Shown here one piece after another: positions 23,061 to 33,200 of a stretch of 64,000 nucleotides of DNA (its first letter is position 1; each line of letters starts with the position of its first letter). The notes beneath the pieces were generated by a model that was not told the origin of the DNA, searched no databases, and saw only the letters and a program-made list of their open reading frames with translations. The position numbers were made by a program, and so were the translations under genes. The DNA comes from Tricholoma matsutake (taxonomy: Eukaryota > Basidiomycota > Agaricomycetes > Agaricales > Tricholomataceae): contig AP026544.2 in assembly GCA_026075535.2 (NCBI GenBank), positions 12,214,001 to 12,278,000 of the forward strand, written 5' to 3'.

Positions 23061-24353
23061 TTTGTAGCAGTGGTGCATGTTATCACATTATATAACCATG
23101 ACTCACATCAAACTAGTCAAGTGGAGTTCAATCATTGTTGACACGCTACAGCGCTCGAATGAGTACGCTAAGTTATAATACAAGAGCACCAGGGTGGCTG
23201 TCAATGAGTATGTATATGCTATTGCACAGAACGGCCAGGCAAGGACTATTTTGACAGACTTACCAGAGTATCCATATACAAACAATGAAACTTATGATAA
23301 AATATGACCCGATTTTTAGAAATATAACTCATGTTGTCTAGCAGATAGATAAGTCGACAGATAGATAAGTCGATCAATACCGCAAGGCTGTGCGCACAGC
23401 ATTTTCAAAGACCGTCCGGCTAAACCCGCACGAATAGACGTCTGACCCGATTCTTTGCTGGGCCCAAGTAATAAGACCGAGTCCTCAATACTGAGAACTC
23501 GGAATGCTGTATAATTGGTATAATTGGTATAATAGGCTATATGACTGGCTAGGTTAACTCGAAAGTACTACATCAATGTATTGAAGACATAAGAACAGGA
23601 TCAATGTCAGGGACTCCAAAATTTTCGTCAGAGAGAAAATGAGATGATGCGCTAGAAAGTGCATTATAGTGTTATGCAGACACCATTTGGTGAGAGAACG
23701 TTGTGAGGAGGTGCACGTATAAAAAATATTTCCTTTGATTATGTGAACTAGGTGCTGTCGCGGGCGCCGGCGAAAACCTTGCTTGTGAAGATTTGTAGAA
23801 TCATTACCAGCCTGTTAGTTTCATACTCCCATAGAACAGGCTGGCCCCCTAATCCAAAGTTAGACCCGGAAAAACCAAACTACTCAAAGTCAGAATCCGA
23901 TTAAACGCCTGTAGCAAAGCCGAACCTGACTTAGAGTAACGTCGAGCGCGAAGTCAGACCACTCCATGACCGGCTCGAACACCGCATTTATGAGAGCAGA
24001 CGAAAGACCATTGGCAAGAAGTGTCGGAATCCAATGCCAGCCGCTCACCGCGGGCCGTGACACTATTTGCGCCTGTTGTTTTTTGCACGAACCTTAACTT
24101 TCGGACCTTGCAAGGTAACATACCAAGTTAGGCAAGTCTGAGGCCGAGCCACAAACTGAGATGCAGCCTGCACCAAATGAATGCACTGTGTGCCACAATT
24201 GGTCACAGAGCATATAACTATGGGGTAACATGGATAATTGAATATATTTGACAAGTTTGAGAGAAATTTTATCAATCATACAGGCATTTTGACCTGCTGG
24301 TTGTATGATACGGTATTAGACGGTATAATACACCCTCGTATAATACGACTGCC
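23061..24353. other. Right-hand non-coding part of the hAT-ended unit
   Basis: No gene is evident. There is a short direct repeat of AGATAGATAAGTCGA near 23343-23373. A TATAATTGG-type repeat lies at 23510-23540. A subterminal block of GTATTATAC motifs lies at 24300-24350 that resembles the left end of the unit. The tract at 23750-24060 is richer in CpG than its surroundings. Confidence 0.45.
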
Positions 24354-24843
24354 ATTCAGACCCAGCACTAACGTAAAAACAGACTAAGACAATTCTACCA
24401 ACTGCAAAACCCACCAGACGTCGCCAAACATGTAAACGGCCACGTCACAAGGCGATTATGCGTTCGACGGTCATATTGACTACATTTCTCTGGCCGCCCA
24501 GGGAAGCTGCAAGAAAGCAAAGTAAACTATTCTTTGTTCTTGTATTATCATTTCCACTAACTACAGTGATTTCCCTTCTTTTCTAGGTTTCCAACAGGTA
24601 TCTCTCACGACGGTTCTGCTTCGGTGCTGTCAAGCTTTGGAGTGGCTTTGCGATTTTACCTCTGTTGTGGGTCGCGAGGAAGCAGCCGAAATGGCCGCCC
24701 AATTCGTCCGCTTCTGTCTTATCGTCTTGGTAAGCGATAAACGGAAAAACAACGATTCTGCCATCATCTTCACCGCAAGGAAATGTACGATGCCACTTAA
24801 GTATGAATCGAGCACGTGGTCTGAACCCAGATGACCTACTCAA

Positions 24844-25701
24844 ATGCCCATTGCCCATCCTCGATCTTTCCGCACTTCCTTACCTTCCAATCCTCCTTCC
24901 TCCTCTTTCTTCCTTCATCACACCGCACTTCCCACTCTGGATGAAGTACGCCACGCAGCCACTGTTGGCAAGAAGTTCGATCCCCCTGCCAGTGTTCAAG
25001 TCGATCCATGGAGGTGGGCCGTCGTTCGCTTCCCATCTCTCGGATTGATAGTCAAGTACAGCCGACAGATCACCATCGCTGAGGGCCAATGTCTCTAGGC
25101 TGTGTGTACTCTCCTGGGAAATAATCCGGAGGTGTATGGTTGGTGTAGAGATGGAGAGTCGACATTCATTTATATGGAGCTTGTACAGGCTCCGACGTTA
25201 AAGGAACGTTGGGTACATTATCAACCACTGAAAAAGAAGACATAGGTAATCAGTTTGGTCACACTGTGGAAAATATCAGACGCCTGGAACTCCCGCCATC
25301 AGTGAGCAAGTTCGTCGGCACGCAGTTCTCTCATTGAGCGATCGTGTGGCGTTTCACTAATGTAGATAATTTAGGACATATCGATGGACAACCACCCTTC
25401 ACATTCTCACGCTGATGACCCCTCCCCCAATCCATACCGCTCCCTCCTCCCCAACTACTCTCCCATCAAATTCACCCACGGCAACCTCCACCCTACCAAC
25501 ATCCTCGTATCACCCTTAGGAACCGGGCCAGCGCGCATCGTCGCGATTATTGACTGGCATCAGTCGGGATGGTTCCCTGAGTATTGGGAGTTTTGTAAAG
25601 CGGTGTATGGTGATGAGTGGGAGGGTTATGTGAGGAAAGCGATTAAGGAGCCGGAGGAGGGATATGATGTGCTTGAGTGGTTTTCGCTTGCGCTTATTTA
25701 G
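24844..25701 (+). pseudogene. Aminoglycoside-phosphotransferase-fold kinase, disrupted
   Basis: The reading shows the fungal APH/choline-kinase-like fold. The N-lobe has AVVRFPSLGLIVKYSRQITIAEGQCL (read at 25016-25097), then NNPEVYGW and STFIYMELV. The C-lobe has the catalytic-loop-like FTHGNLHPTNILV (25471-25506, with HGN where the family usually has HGD) and IIDWHQSGWFPEYWEFCKA (25540-25600) with the metal-binding Asp. A TAG at 25097 interrupts the N-lobe. The stretch 25240-25380 between lobes has further stops that may be an intron (start near 25240, end near 25380). The family phosphorylates small molecules; no substrate can be inferred. With HGN and the early stop I treat it as a pseudogene. 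Base composition is more CpG-rich than the flanking elements, as in host genes. Confidence 0.6.
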
Positions 25702-26261
25702 TTTGTGGGAGGAAAGACTTGGGGAAAGATTCTAGTCTTTCTCGTCGCGTGGCGACGCGTTCCTCTGTACGACTGTCCCATGATGCGAAGCGTGCGCGAT
25801 ATACCGCGTGCCAAGCATATCACTATTTCTCAAGTAATATCATCGAACATGGAACATCAATAACGCTACCGGCGCACGCAACGACATGTCATGATCGTTT
25901 CCACTATCCCGGTCCTACGCCTAATAGATTATCCAACACAAGTGAACAACTTGAATACCAGTCGAAACTCGCCCCCCACACTTCAAGCTTCAAGATCACT
26001 TCCATTTCATGCGCTCATATCGTGGTCAATTCTTCCACACCTTCACTGCCATTCTCATTGATTTCACTGCCCATTAGGAGGCATTTCGGAGGATCCATTA
26101 TATGACGATTTCTTGTGATTGATTGGAGACTTCTATGTATAAGTATACGCAGCAAACTGTAGAAATGGCCCGGGACGAGTACACAATACAGCAAACTATG
26201 GATAGAATGTAACACGTTTCAAATAAATTTCTGGTGAGGGGACAGCTTGATATCTAATCAA
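25702..26261. other. Intergenic region, nothing assigned
   Basis: This 560-bp stretch between the phosphotransferase pseudogene and the membrane-protein gene holds no domain I recognise. Its left part is CpG-rich. It presumably contains the 3' ends of the two convergent transcripts. Confidence 0.5.
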
Positions 26262-27862
26262 TCATAGGTGAGGTATGAGGTTTATCCATGACGGAGTCTG
26301 GTAAGCAGCGAAAGGAAGATCTCGCAGCGCAAGGAAGGAAAGTGTGAACAGGGAGATGCGAGCCACCACATAGATGTATTTTCCAGCCTGTATAACTCTA
26401 CCATGACGGATTATACGCTTGAATGTTGCAATATCAGCAAGTGCTACAATGGGCAAGGCCACAACGGTTAGGGCAGATATGCGCCAAAGGATTTGCTCGG
26501 CATGAGAAAGGAAATGTGAGCTCCAGCCGAGACAATGGATCATTCCGAATGTGGCTGATACAATTGCGAAGAAGGCAGACACCAACCAGCTTGAAATTGA
26601 GTTCATGTGTGTCCATGCTTCAATTCGATCAGGGAGGTGACTGCCGATTCGAACCCGCCAGGACATCCTTTGGTAACGATACTGCACACGGTTTGTTGAA
26701 TTCGTTGTCAATAGGCGTGTTCGTGATGAGTCCACGTCACTGACCTCAGGTTCACTAGCAACATCGTGATTTTTACGTCTCGTCTGCAACATGATTGGGT
26801 GTCGTACGTCAAGAGGCTTGTTCCACCAGAAAAAGTATATGACAGAGGAAAAAACTGTGTGTCCCAATGTCGTGAGTTCCAGTGCAGTGACCGGAAGGCC
26901 TTCCGCCACGCGTACGATACACTGAATCATAAACCAGGATGTCTGCATGACCACAAGCAACTTTGCAACCATATCCCCTTTGCTCTTATCCATAATTATA
27001 TCTTCCGTGATTGTCGAAAAATTGATCTCAATCTCAGGCGATTCATTTGTTTCGATCGCACTGGCAGACTCGAAAGTTAAACCGGAAATAACAGTGGAGG
27101 GTTGTGACTCTGCTGCCGCTGTGGGACTGTAAATCTCGGACTTGGTAAATTAATTGCTCGGAACACTTACCGCATGGATCGTATTCTGAGTCATTTGCTT
27201 CGATGACCTCACTGGTAAGCTCGAAAGTTGAAACGGAAATAATGGTAGAGAAGTGTGACTCTGCTGCCACTGTGGGACTGTCAACCTCGGACTGGGTAAT
27301 CGCTCGGGAGTCGGAACACTTACCGCATGGATCGTACCTCGAGTCTCTGAAATCCTCACATCGTTTCTTTGGGTCACTGTCATTCACCACTTGAAATCCA
27401 CCCATCGCCGCCATCATTCCATGAGTCTCAGTCCATCGTAAGTTTGGATAGCGTTCTGAGATATCTCATTAACTGATGACATCGGAAGGATGAAAAGAAC
27501 ATACCAGAAAGTCGCGCAGTATACATGCAACCGCGCCTCCAGTCATCATAGATGAGCTGTACATGCCACTCTGGTGCGAGCAGCATTTTCACCATCATGG
27601 TCAAGCGGGCTTTTGATCTATCCACCCATCCGGTCTTGTCCTGTGCCGGGACATCAGGATGTAGGGCGACCCAACTACACAGGAATACTGTGGTTAGGCA
27701 ACTCCAAATTATACTTGATAATTGTCTACAGCGATCGATGTCATTGCACGAGGGAGACTTAGATGTCAGTCCAGCCAGGCCGGTAAAGGTAGCATTCGGA
27801 GTGGGTAATGCAATGGCGACACATTGCGTAGCAAAGAGAAAAGTAGGCAGAATAAGGGACAT
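26262..27862 (-). CDS. Agaric multispanning membrane protein with duplicated internal exon
   Basis: ATG at 27862 gives a hydrophobic, signal-like start (MSLILPTFLFATQCVAIAL), then CRQLSSIIWSCLTTVFLCSW and WVALHPDVPAQD, which mark a common agaric family of unknown function. The first donor is GTATGT after ARLSG near 27505. The next exon has RYPNLRWTETHGMMAAMGGF. Two consecutive exons at about 27180-27310 and 26900-27145 begin with closely related sequence (SEVDSPTVAAES and SEIYSPTAAAES) behind near-identical GTAAGTGTTCCGA donors, an internal exon duplication. The last exon (to 26262) has DKSKGDMVAKLLVVMQTSWF and several membrane helices, ending FAAYQTPSWINLIPHL. I saw no stop within the exons as read. 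The protein is likely in a membrane; no activity is known. Confidence 0.65.
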
Positions 27863-27909
27863 AGCTAGAGGCGCAGGGAGAAAGATGTAACTGGTTCGTG
27901 GACATGTAC

Positions 27910-28130
27910 TTATGCCGTGATGCTGTGCTTGAGAAGGTTGATTTCTTGGGCGCGGGCCGCGATGTCGATCGGTTTCAGAAATGATGGGTGTTTAAGCGCT
28001 TCGATAGGCTGTGATGTGTGGATGAGAAAGTGTAAGTTGAAGTTATCATCGTATTGTCTTTGTGGACTTACTACCTGACCAGTGGCAACGAGCCATTCAA
28101 CTTCAAAGACCGCATCGCAGAAAAGCTTGT
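27910..28130 (-). pseudogene. hAT transposase remnant
   Basis: A short two-exon remnant reads FEVEWLVATGQ, an intron (GTAGTAAG to CACAG, about 28021-28079), then PIEALKHPSFLKPIDIAARA. This matches the region of agaric hAT transposases around EWLVATDQPIQAL, which precedes the catalytic core. A stop at 27910 follows 14 codons later. No termini were found. It lies between the membrane-protein gene and the gypsy LTR. Confidence 0.5.
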
Positions 28131-28252
28131 TTGCAGAAGTGATGTTTCAGTGACAATGGCAGATGTTGACGTTTGGTGGGACGCTTAGGCAGTGGGGCTG
28201 AATTTTCCTTTTCAAGGTGCATGGGCTGAGCACATGACATAAGGTTCAAACA

Positions 28253-28521
28253 TGTGACGAAAGCGTGACCGGTAGTTACGGTTTCGTCACACGTTCAATT
28301 CGGACAGGAGGGATGTGATAAAATGAAACTGGATTCTGAATCTTAAACTACAAGTACGTAGAATATTTATACTGTAGGATAAATAGGGGTTCATAGAATA
28401 TAACACAGGAGCTCAGGGGTGAAGGCAGTATCGTAGCCAAAGAAATGGTGGGTAAGGGGGGTGATGAAATAAATAAGAAACACTGTCCATATTACAGTTG
28501 GTTAGGGTTGAGTCTGTCACA
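28253..28521 (-). repeat. Probable 3' LTR of the gypsy element
   Basis: Read on the minus strand, this begins TGTGACAGACTC and ends TTTCGTCACA, giving the expected TG...CA borders. It is preceded by a purine-rich GCTGGAGGGCA just after the stop of the gypsy reading frame. It contains TATAAATA near 28360-28375. Its last 39 bp (28253-28291) form a hairpin with TGTGACGAAA pairing to TTTCGTCACA. I found no second LTR, so its call as an LTR rests on position and borders. Confidence 0.55.
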
Positions 28522-28655
28522 TATGCCCTCCAGCGGTTGACGCAGCGAACCACTTAGTTTGCCCCAGCAGCGGCTGGGGCGGAAGACTTCTCCTTACCCA
28601 CGGCTTCTTTCTTCTTCTTGGACGCACCCTTCGTAGCTTTGATAGCCTCGAGAAT

Positions 28656-30276
28656 TAGGGCTGCACACCATGACCATATAGTACGGCATAGACGGTCCCG
28701 TAGTACGGTAGCCATTCCCGTGCCGTTGAGGCTCAGCTTGACTAGCCAGACGGACGGTAGATGGGATGGTCAACACCCGTCCAATGCCGTTGAACTACGG
28801 CCGTCAACGGGATTAGACGGCATTGACGGGAACATCCAAACAAACTTTATTTGTTTCATATCAACATGCCACAGATCTTGAACGACTAGTACACAACTCA
28901 CACCATTGCTGTTGAACACCATGCAAAGCACATACTGGCTGTACTTATCAGCATTTTACTTGGATTTGAAATATATCTTGTTGTTTCACATTTCCTTATT
29001 CATGTCTCTTTCATTTTTCAAGCCCTGATTTTATTCAGTGATAATGTGAAGCCTGTCAGACAGCACTCATGCTAGGCATGCCATTGATGACTCAAGGTAT
29101 GCGGAGTACATTTTGATTGCATTTCCAGGCAATGCCAATTGTCATCATCAATATCGAAGACGCGAGACCAACACAGGGGCCGCCACATCAGTGTAATTGA
29201 AAAAAAAAAAATCAGGACAGGCTCACAGTGTCGCCGAGGGAAAAACATCATGGTGAGGTCGAGACAAGATAAAATGCTCATGGAACTAACTAGAACCCCA
29301 CAACTGTCACTCGGTATGGCAGATCAGCCTGCTCTAGGACTCGATGGCCAACTGCTTGATGCCTCGAAAATCATATGGTATAATGATCCAGATGATGATC
29401 ATCCCATTCAACCAGCACAACACGGTATTATCTTTAATTCATTAGTCATACTATCTCAGAGATTTATTTATCATGCAGGTCACTCCACCCGAAGTTCAGT
29501 GTGGGTCACTACAGGTAGTGCGCGACTGGCTGCAGCTATTGCTGCGGAGAAACTTGATGAATTTGGTAATCTTCTTCAACCACATCGACGCACTAATGCT
29601 GGACAACCCTGCACCTCCCGGGCTGCTCCTAAGTGCAAGCGAACAATTACAGACGATTCTGGTACTGATGCAGATGACGACAACTTCACCGCCTCTTCCA
29701 CTGACGACGCATCGGACAATGATGGTGACACCAACATCATGAGATTTCGACACGTGTAATCCAATTCACTGGTGGATGGGTCGATGAGCTCAGTTCCCAA
29801 ACCTATTTTGCCTTGCTTGTGACATTTTATGTATTCCTGGGTGAGTCATTCCAGCACATTCACAGATTTTTAATAAATCACCTTCACATCTAGGTTCTGC
29901 TGTTGCTGTCGAGCGAGTCTTCTCGGGTGGTCGGGACACCATTTCTCTCCGCTGCACAAGCCTCAAAGCCGATACGATCTGGATTCTAATGCTTGTTAAG
30001 AAGCGGTTACATCTAGCTCGCGCAAAGGCGAATGCAGCCCTACATCGTTGAATACTTGGATAGCCAGTACTAGTCAGTCCATAAATGTCTATTTTTTCGA
30101 CTTTTATGCTATACCGTCTACCGTCCATGGCCATACAACGGCCGTACCCGTACCCGAACCATACCGTTAGAGTTCTACTTACCAAACAGTATGGACGGTG
30201 GACGGTTGAGCCATACCCGTCTTATAACTGTTGATTGTACGGCTGTACCCATCAGACGGTACGGTGTGCAGCCCTA
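28656..30276. mobile_element. hAT element, 1621-bp internal-deletion derivative with perfect 8-bp duplication
   Basis: The element starts TAGGGCTGCACACC and ends with its reverse complement. TCGAGAAT flanks it exactly on both sides (28648-28655 and 30277-30284). Subterminal regions are full of TACGGTA/GACGGT motifs. It contains only the beginning and the end of a hAT transposase gene, so it is a deletion derivative of an autonomous element. Removing it reconnects the Gypsy Pol frame (SPEIL to EAIKA), which proves it inserted into the gypsy copy. Confidence 0.9.
29316..30051 (+). pseudogene. hAT transposase, N- and C-terminal parts only
   Basis: The N-terminal part (from ATG 29316) has LLDASKIIWYNDPDDDHPI, a motif common at the start of agaric hAT transposases, followed by a low-complexity acidic segment (TDDSGTDADDD, about 29.66 kb). 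The catalytic core with the BED finger and DDE residues is missing. After a break near 29760, the C-terminal dimerisation domain is present: AQFPNLFCLACDILCIPG, an intron at about 29840-29893, then AVAVERVFSGGRDTISLR and ADTIWILMLVKKRL, ending TGA at 30049-30051. The family consensus has an intact WW..yP..A.diL..p..s...ERvFS tail, which is largely kept here. The truncated protein could not catalyse transposition, but its ends mark the parent family. Confidence 0.75.
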
Positions 30277-33200
30277 TCGAGAATCTCTGGGGATTCGGTG
30301 TCCGAAATCAATTGCTCGTTGTCAATCTCCATCGCGCTAGGCTCGTCGCGCGCATCAGCGCCAGTGCGTTTCGCAGCGCATGCCTGTTGTCGTTTGTCAC
30401 TGAGGCGAATCTGAGAGGCCTCAGGAGGATATGGCGAGCCCCATTTCGCACGTCGAGCTATGGCGGCGTCTTTCCCTTTAAGAAACTGTGTGGCTGCATG
30501 CAACGACAAACACGTGATGGTAGCCTGTTTGTGGCTAGAGTATGTGGTTCTGCCATCGGGGTGGAACTCAATGGAAGGGGTGTAGCTAGTAGTATTGGTG
30601 GAATCGGGAGGGGTGTTTCATGGGATGCACCCACCTGTCGACATGCGTGCCAAGCGCTGAGTACTTTGTTTCCCGATTTGGAAGGATTTGTAAGTGGGCG
30701 CTATTCCTGTTGCCACACATTCCATAGTTTTCTGATTGATCGTACTAAACTGTATTTGGCAGCTACCAGCCAGACTGTTGAAGAATCGGGCAAATATTTC
30801 ATACCCTGCAGGCTTGGCAGTGGTAACGTTCCCATTGCGGATTTTCTGATCATAGTCGATGAAGCCACGTACATCACTATCAGTAGCGGTAATCAGATGG
30901 TTGGTGTCGTCGGGATTAGTGAGGGTGAAGATCCCATCAGGTGAATGTCGGAGGTTGAGATGGGACATGGCAGAACAGTCAATGATGAGAGACATGGAGC
31001 TGAGAGTGAGGGAGGATGTCGAAGCAAGTCTGGGGTCTGTGGATTGAAGTGTAGGAGGGGGAACATTTGTTTTATCTGGTCCATTAGCACCCGTAGTAGC
31101 CCCTGGTAGAGATGGGATGCTCCTTGGTAGCTCATGAATTTTTTCAATTCCCAATAACTCAAAATATGCTCTAAGTGCATCAAGATGCTCAATTTGATAA
31201 TATGGCATCCAGGTGATGTCTCCAGACTTCCACCTCATTTTGAAGATGGCATCAGTCCTAGCACCAATGTGCTCTTCAATGCACTCAACGGCCCATTCTC
31301 CGTCAGGGGTATCCTGGTTTCCTAATTGGGTATCTAAGCACCCCGGAAATAACTGATCATCATTCGGCACATGGATTCTTAACAAGGATGCGTGGTATAC
31401 ATCATGAACACCTCTTTGCTTTAGGTGAGTAGGTAGCTCAATCCTATAGGAATAATTGCCAAAGTCCTCTAGAATTTTGTAGGGACCAATGTATTTAGGT
31501 ACAAGCTTGTGTGCATACCCTTTTGGGAAAGAGATATTCCTAGTTGAAATATAACACAAATCTCCAGTTACAAAGGGGCTCATACGGCGCCGTTTGTTGG
31601 CATCATGGGTCTGTTTTACTCGTGCAGCTAATATGCTGTCATGCGCCTGTATCAAAGCCAGTTTGCATTGCAGGGCAAAATTCCGGACACCAGGATACTC
31701 ATTAGGGCCCAAATATTCCCATATCATTGTTCTCGGCATGCGTCTGGCATTTAGGAAGAAAGGCGCAAATCCCATACTTTCAGATCGGGCGGAATTGATG
31801 GCAAATTCCACTGCAGGTAATTTTGCGACCCAATCCCTCTGATCCGGGCCAATACATTGGTGCAACATTTGTGTTACTGTTCTGTTCGCACGCTCAGTGG
31901 AGCCATCTGTCTGGGGGTGATAGGCGCTTGACATTTTTAACTTAGTGCCAATTAATTTGTGTAGGTGCTGCCAGAATTCACTAGTAAACAGCACATCTCT
32001 ATCGCTTATAATGTGTTTGGGTAAACCATGTAGCTTATATATATGTTCAAACATGAGTTCAGCAATTTGCTGAGCAACATAATCTGTTCTACTTTGTATA
32101 AGATGTACCATTGCAGTCAATAAGTCAATTACAACAGTAATTGAATCAAATGTTCCATCTCTATTTTTAGACTCAGGCAAAGGACCGATAAAGTCGACTC
32201 CAATTGATTCCCAGGGTTGCACCGGGATTGGAAGTGGATTCAGTAAGCCATATGGTTTTTGATTGGCCAGCTTGCTCCGCTTACAGGTTTGGCAAGTTTC
32301 ACAATAGATTCTTGTATCATTTACCATTTCTTTCCACCACATGTGGTCCCAAAGATAATCAAGGGTTTTGTGGGTGCCTAAGTGAGCTAGTAAGGAGTGT
32401 GCTTCTGATATTACAATTTCCCGGACATTCTGTCCATTGACTGTCACTTTCGGTATACACACAAGTTTGTGTCCCTGAGTTTTCAAGTACACTAGCCCGT
32501 CCTTAGTTACTTCAAAGTTTTTGAACTCTCTTGGGTGTTCTGCCACATTCTTAAAGAATGGATCTTCAATATATTTATTTTTTATTGCTTCTAGCAAGTC
32601 TATGCCATCCCGCCCTCCAGACACAGCTTTAATAAGTGAGGTTTCCGGGATCGAGCTGTCAAATTCAGCAAACTCATCACCCAGAAAGTTTATTTGGTTA
32701 TGTGTGGTCAGGGTGGGCGCCCTTCGATCAGAAGTGGCATTTTGCATGGACAAAGATATCTGAGCGCCTAACGCAGAGTTTGAGGGACTTTGTGTATCTG
32801 TTACGTCACCTCCACTCTCTACACCATTCTCATTGCATTGATGTGGTTTATGAGTTGTATCTTCACTTGAAGGTTTCTGGGTGTGTGTGTGCTCACTCTC
32901 TGCACTATGCTCATCATGTTGTTGTGGTTTAAGTGTGCTACCTTCGCCCTCCTTTCGTACTCGTGGACCCAAGAGGACGAAATAGTCTTTTACATGTCAC
33001 GCAAATTCTGCCCCAGTTTCTGCATGACCCGTCTCTGCTGGACTAGGGAGTTTACACATCCGAGACCGCCTTTCTGCCACAGCCTCAACCCCAGCCAGCA
33101 ATGGCACGGAAATTCTGTGGAATTCAATATTTACCTGACTATCATTGTGTTGGGTGTACTCTGCCTTGGAATGAACAGTCCCAGGTGCATCATTTGAGTA

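Larger units (their letters stand above)
9749..24370. mobile_element. 14.6-kb unit with hAT-type ends carrying Helitron-type and other genes
   Basis: The sequence TAGTGCTGGGTCTGAAT at 9749-9765 is repeated exactly, inverted, at 24354-24370. Octamers ACATAAAA (9741-9748) and ACGTAAAA (24371-24378) flank the pair. They differ only by a G-to-A change at a CpG, as expected for a decayed 8-bp hAT target duplication. Both subterminal regions contain GTATTATACC-type motifs, which supports the ends being partners. Between them are a Rep-helicase pseudogene (minus, about 9926-17125) and two divergent spliced genes (18149-20708 minus, and 21875-22873 plus with further upstream exons). I find no hAT transposase, so mobilisation would be in trans. 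The alternative is that a Helitron and other DNA inserted into a short hAT element. Confidence 0.7.

Noticed and set aside
30252..30509. A separate host gene disrupted by the hAT
   Set aside because: The frame is continuous with the upstream gypsy Pol frame through a TGA, so it is the Pol extension and not an independent gene.
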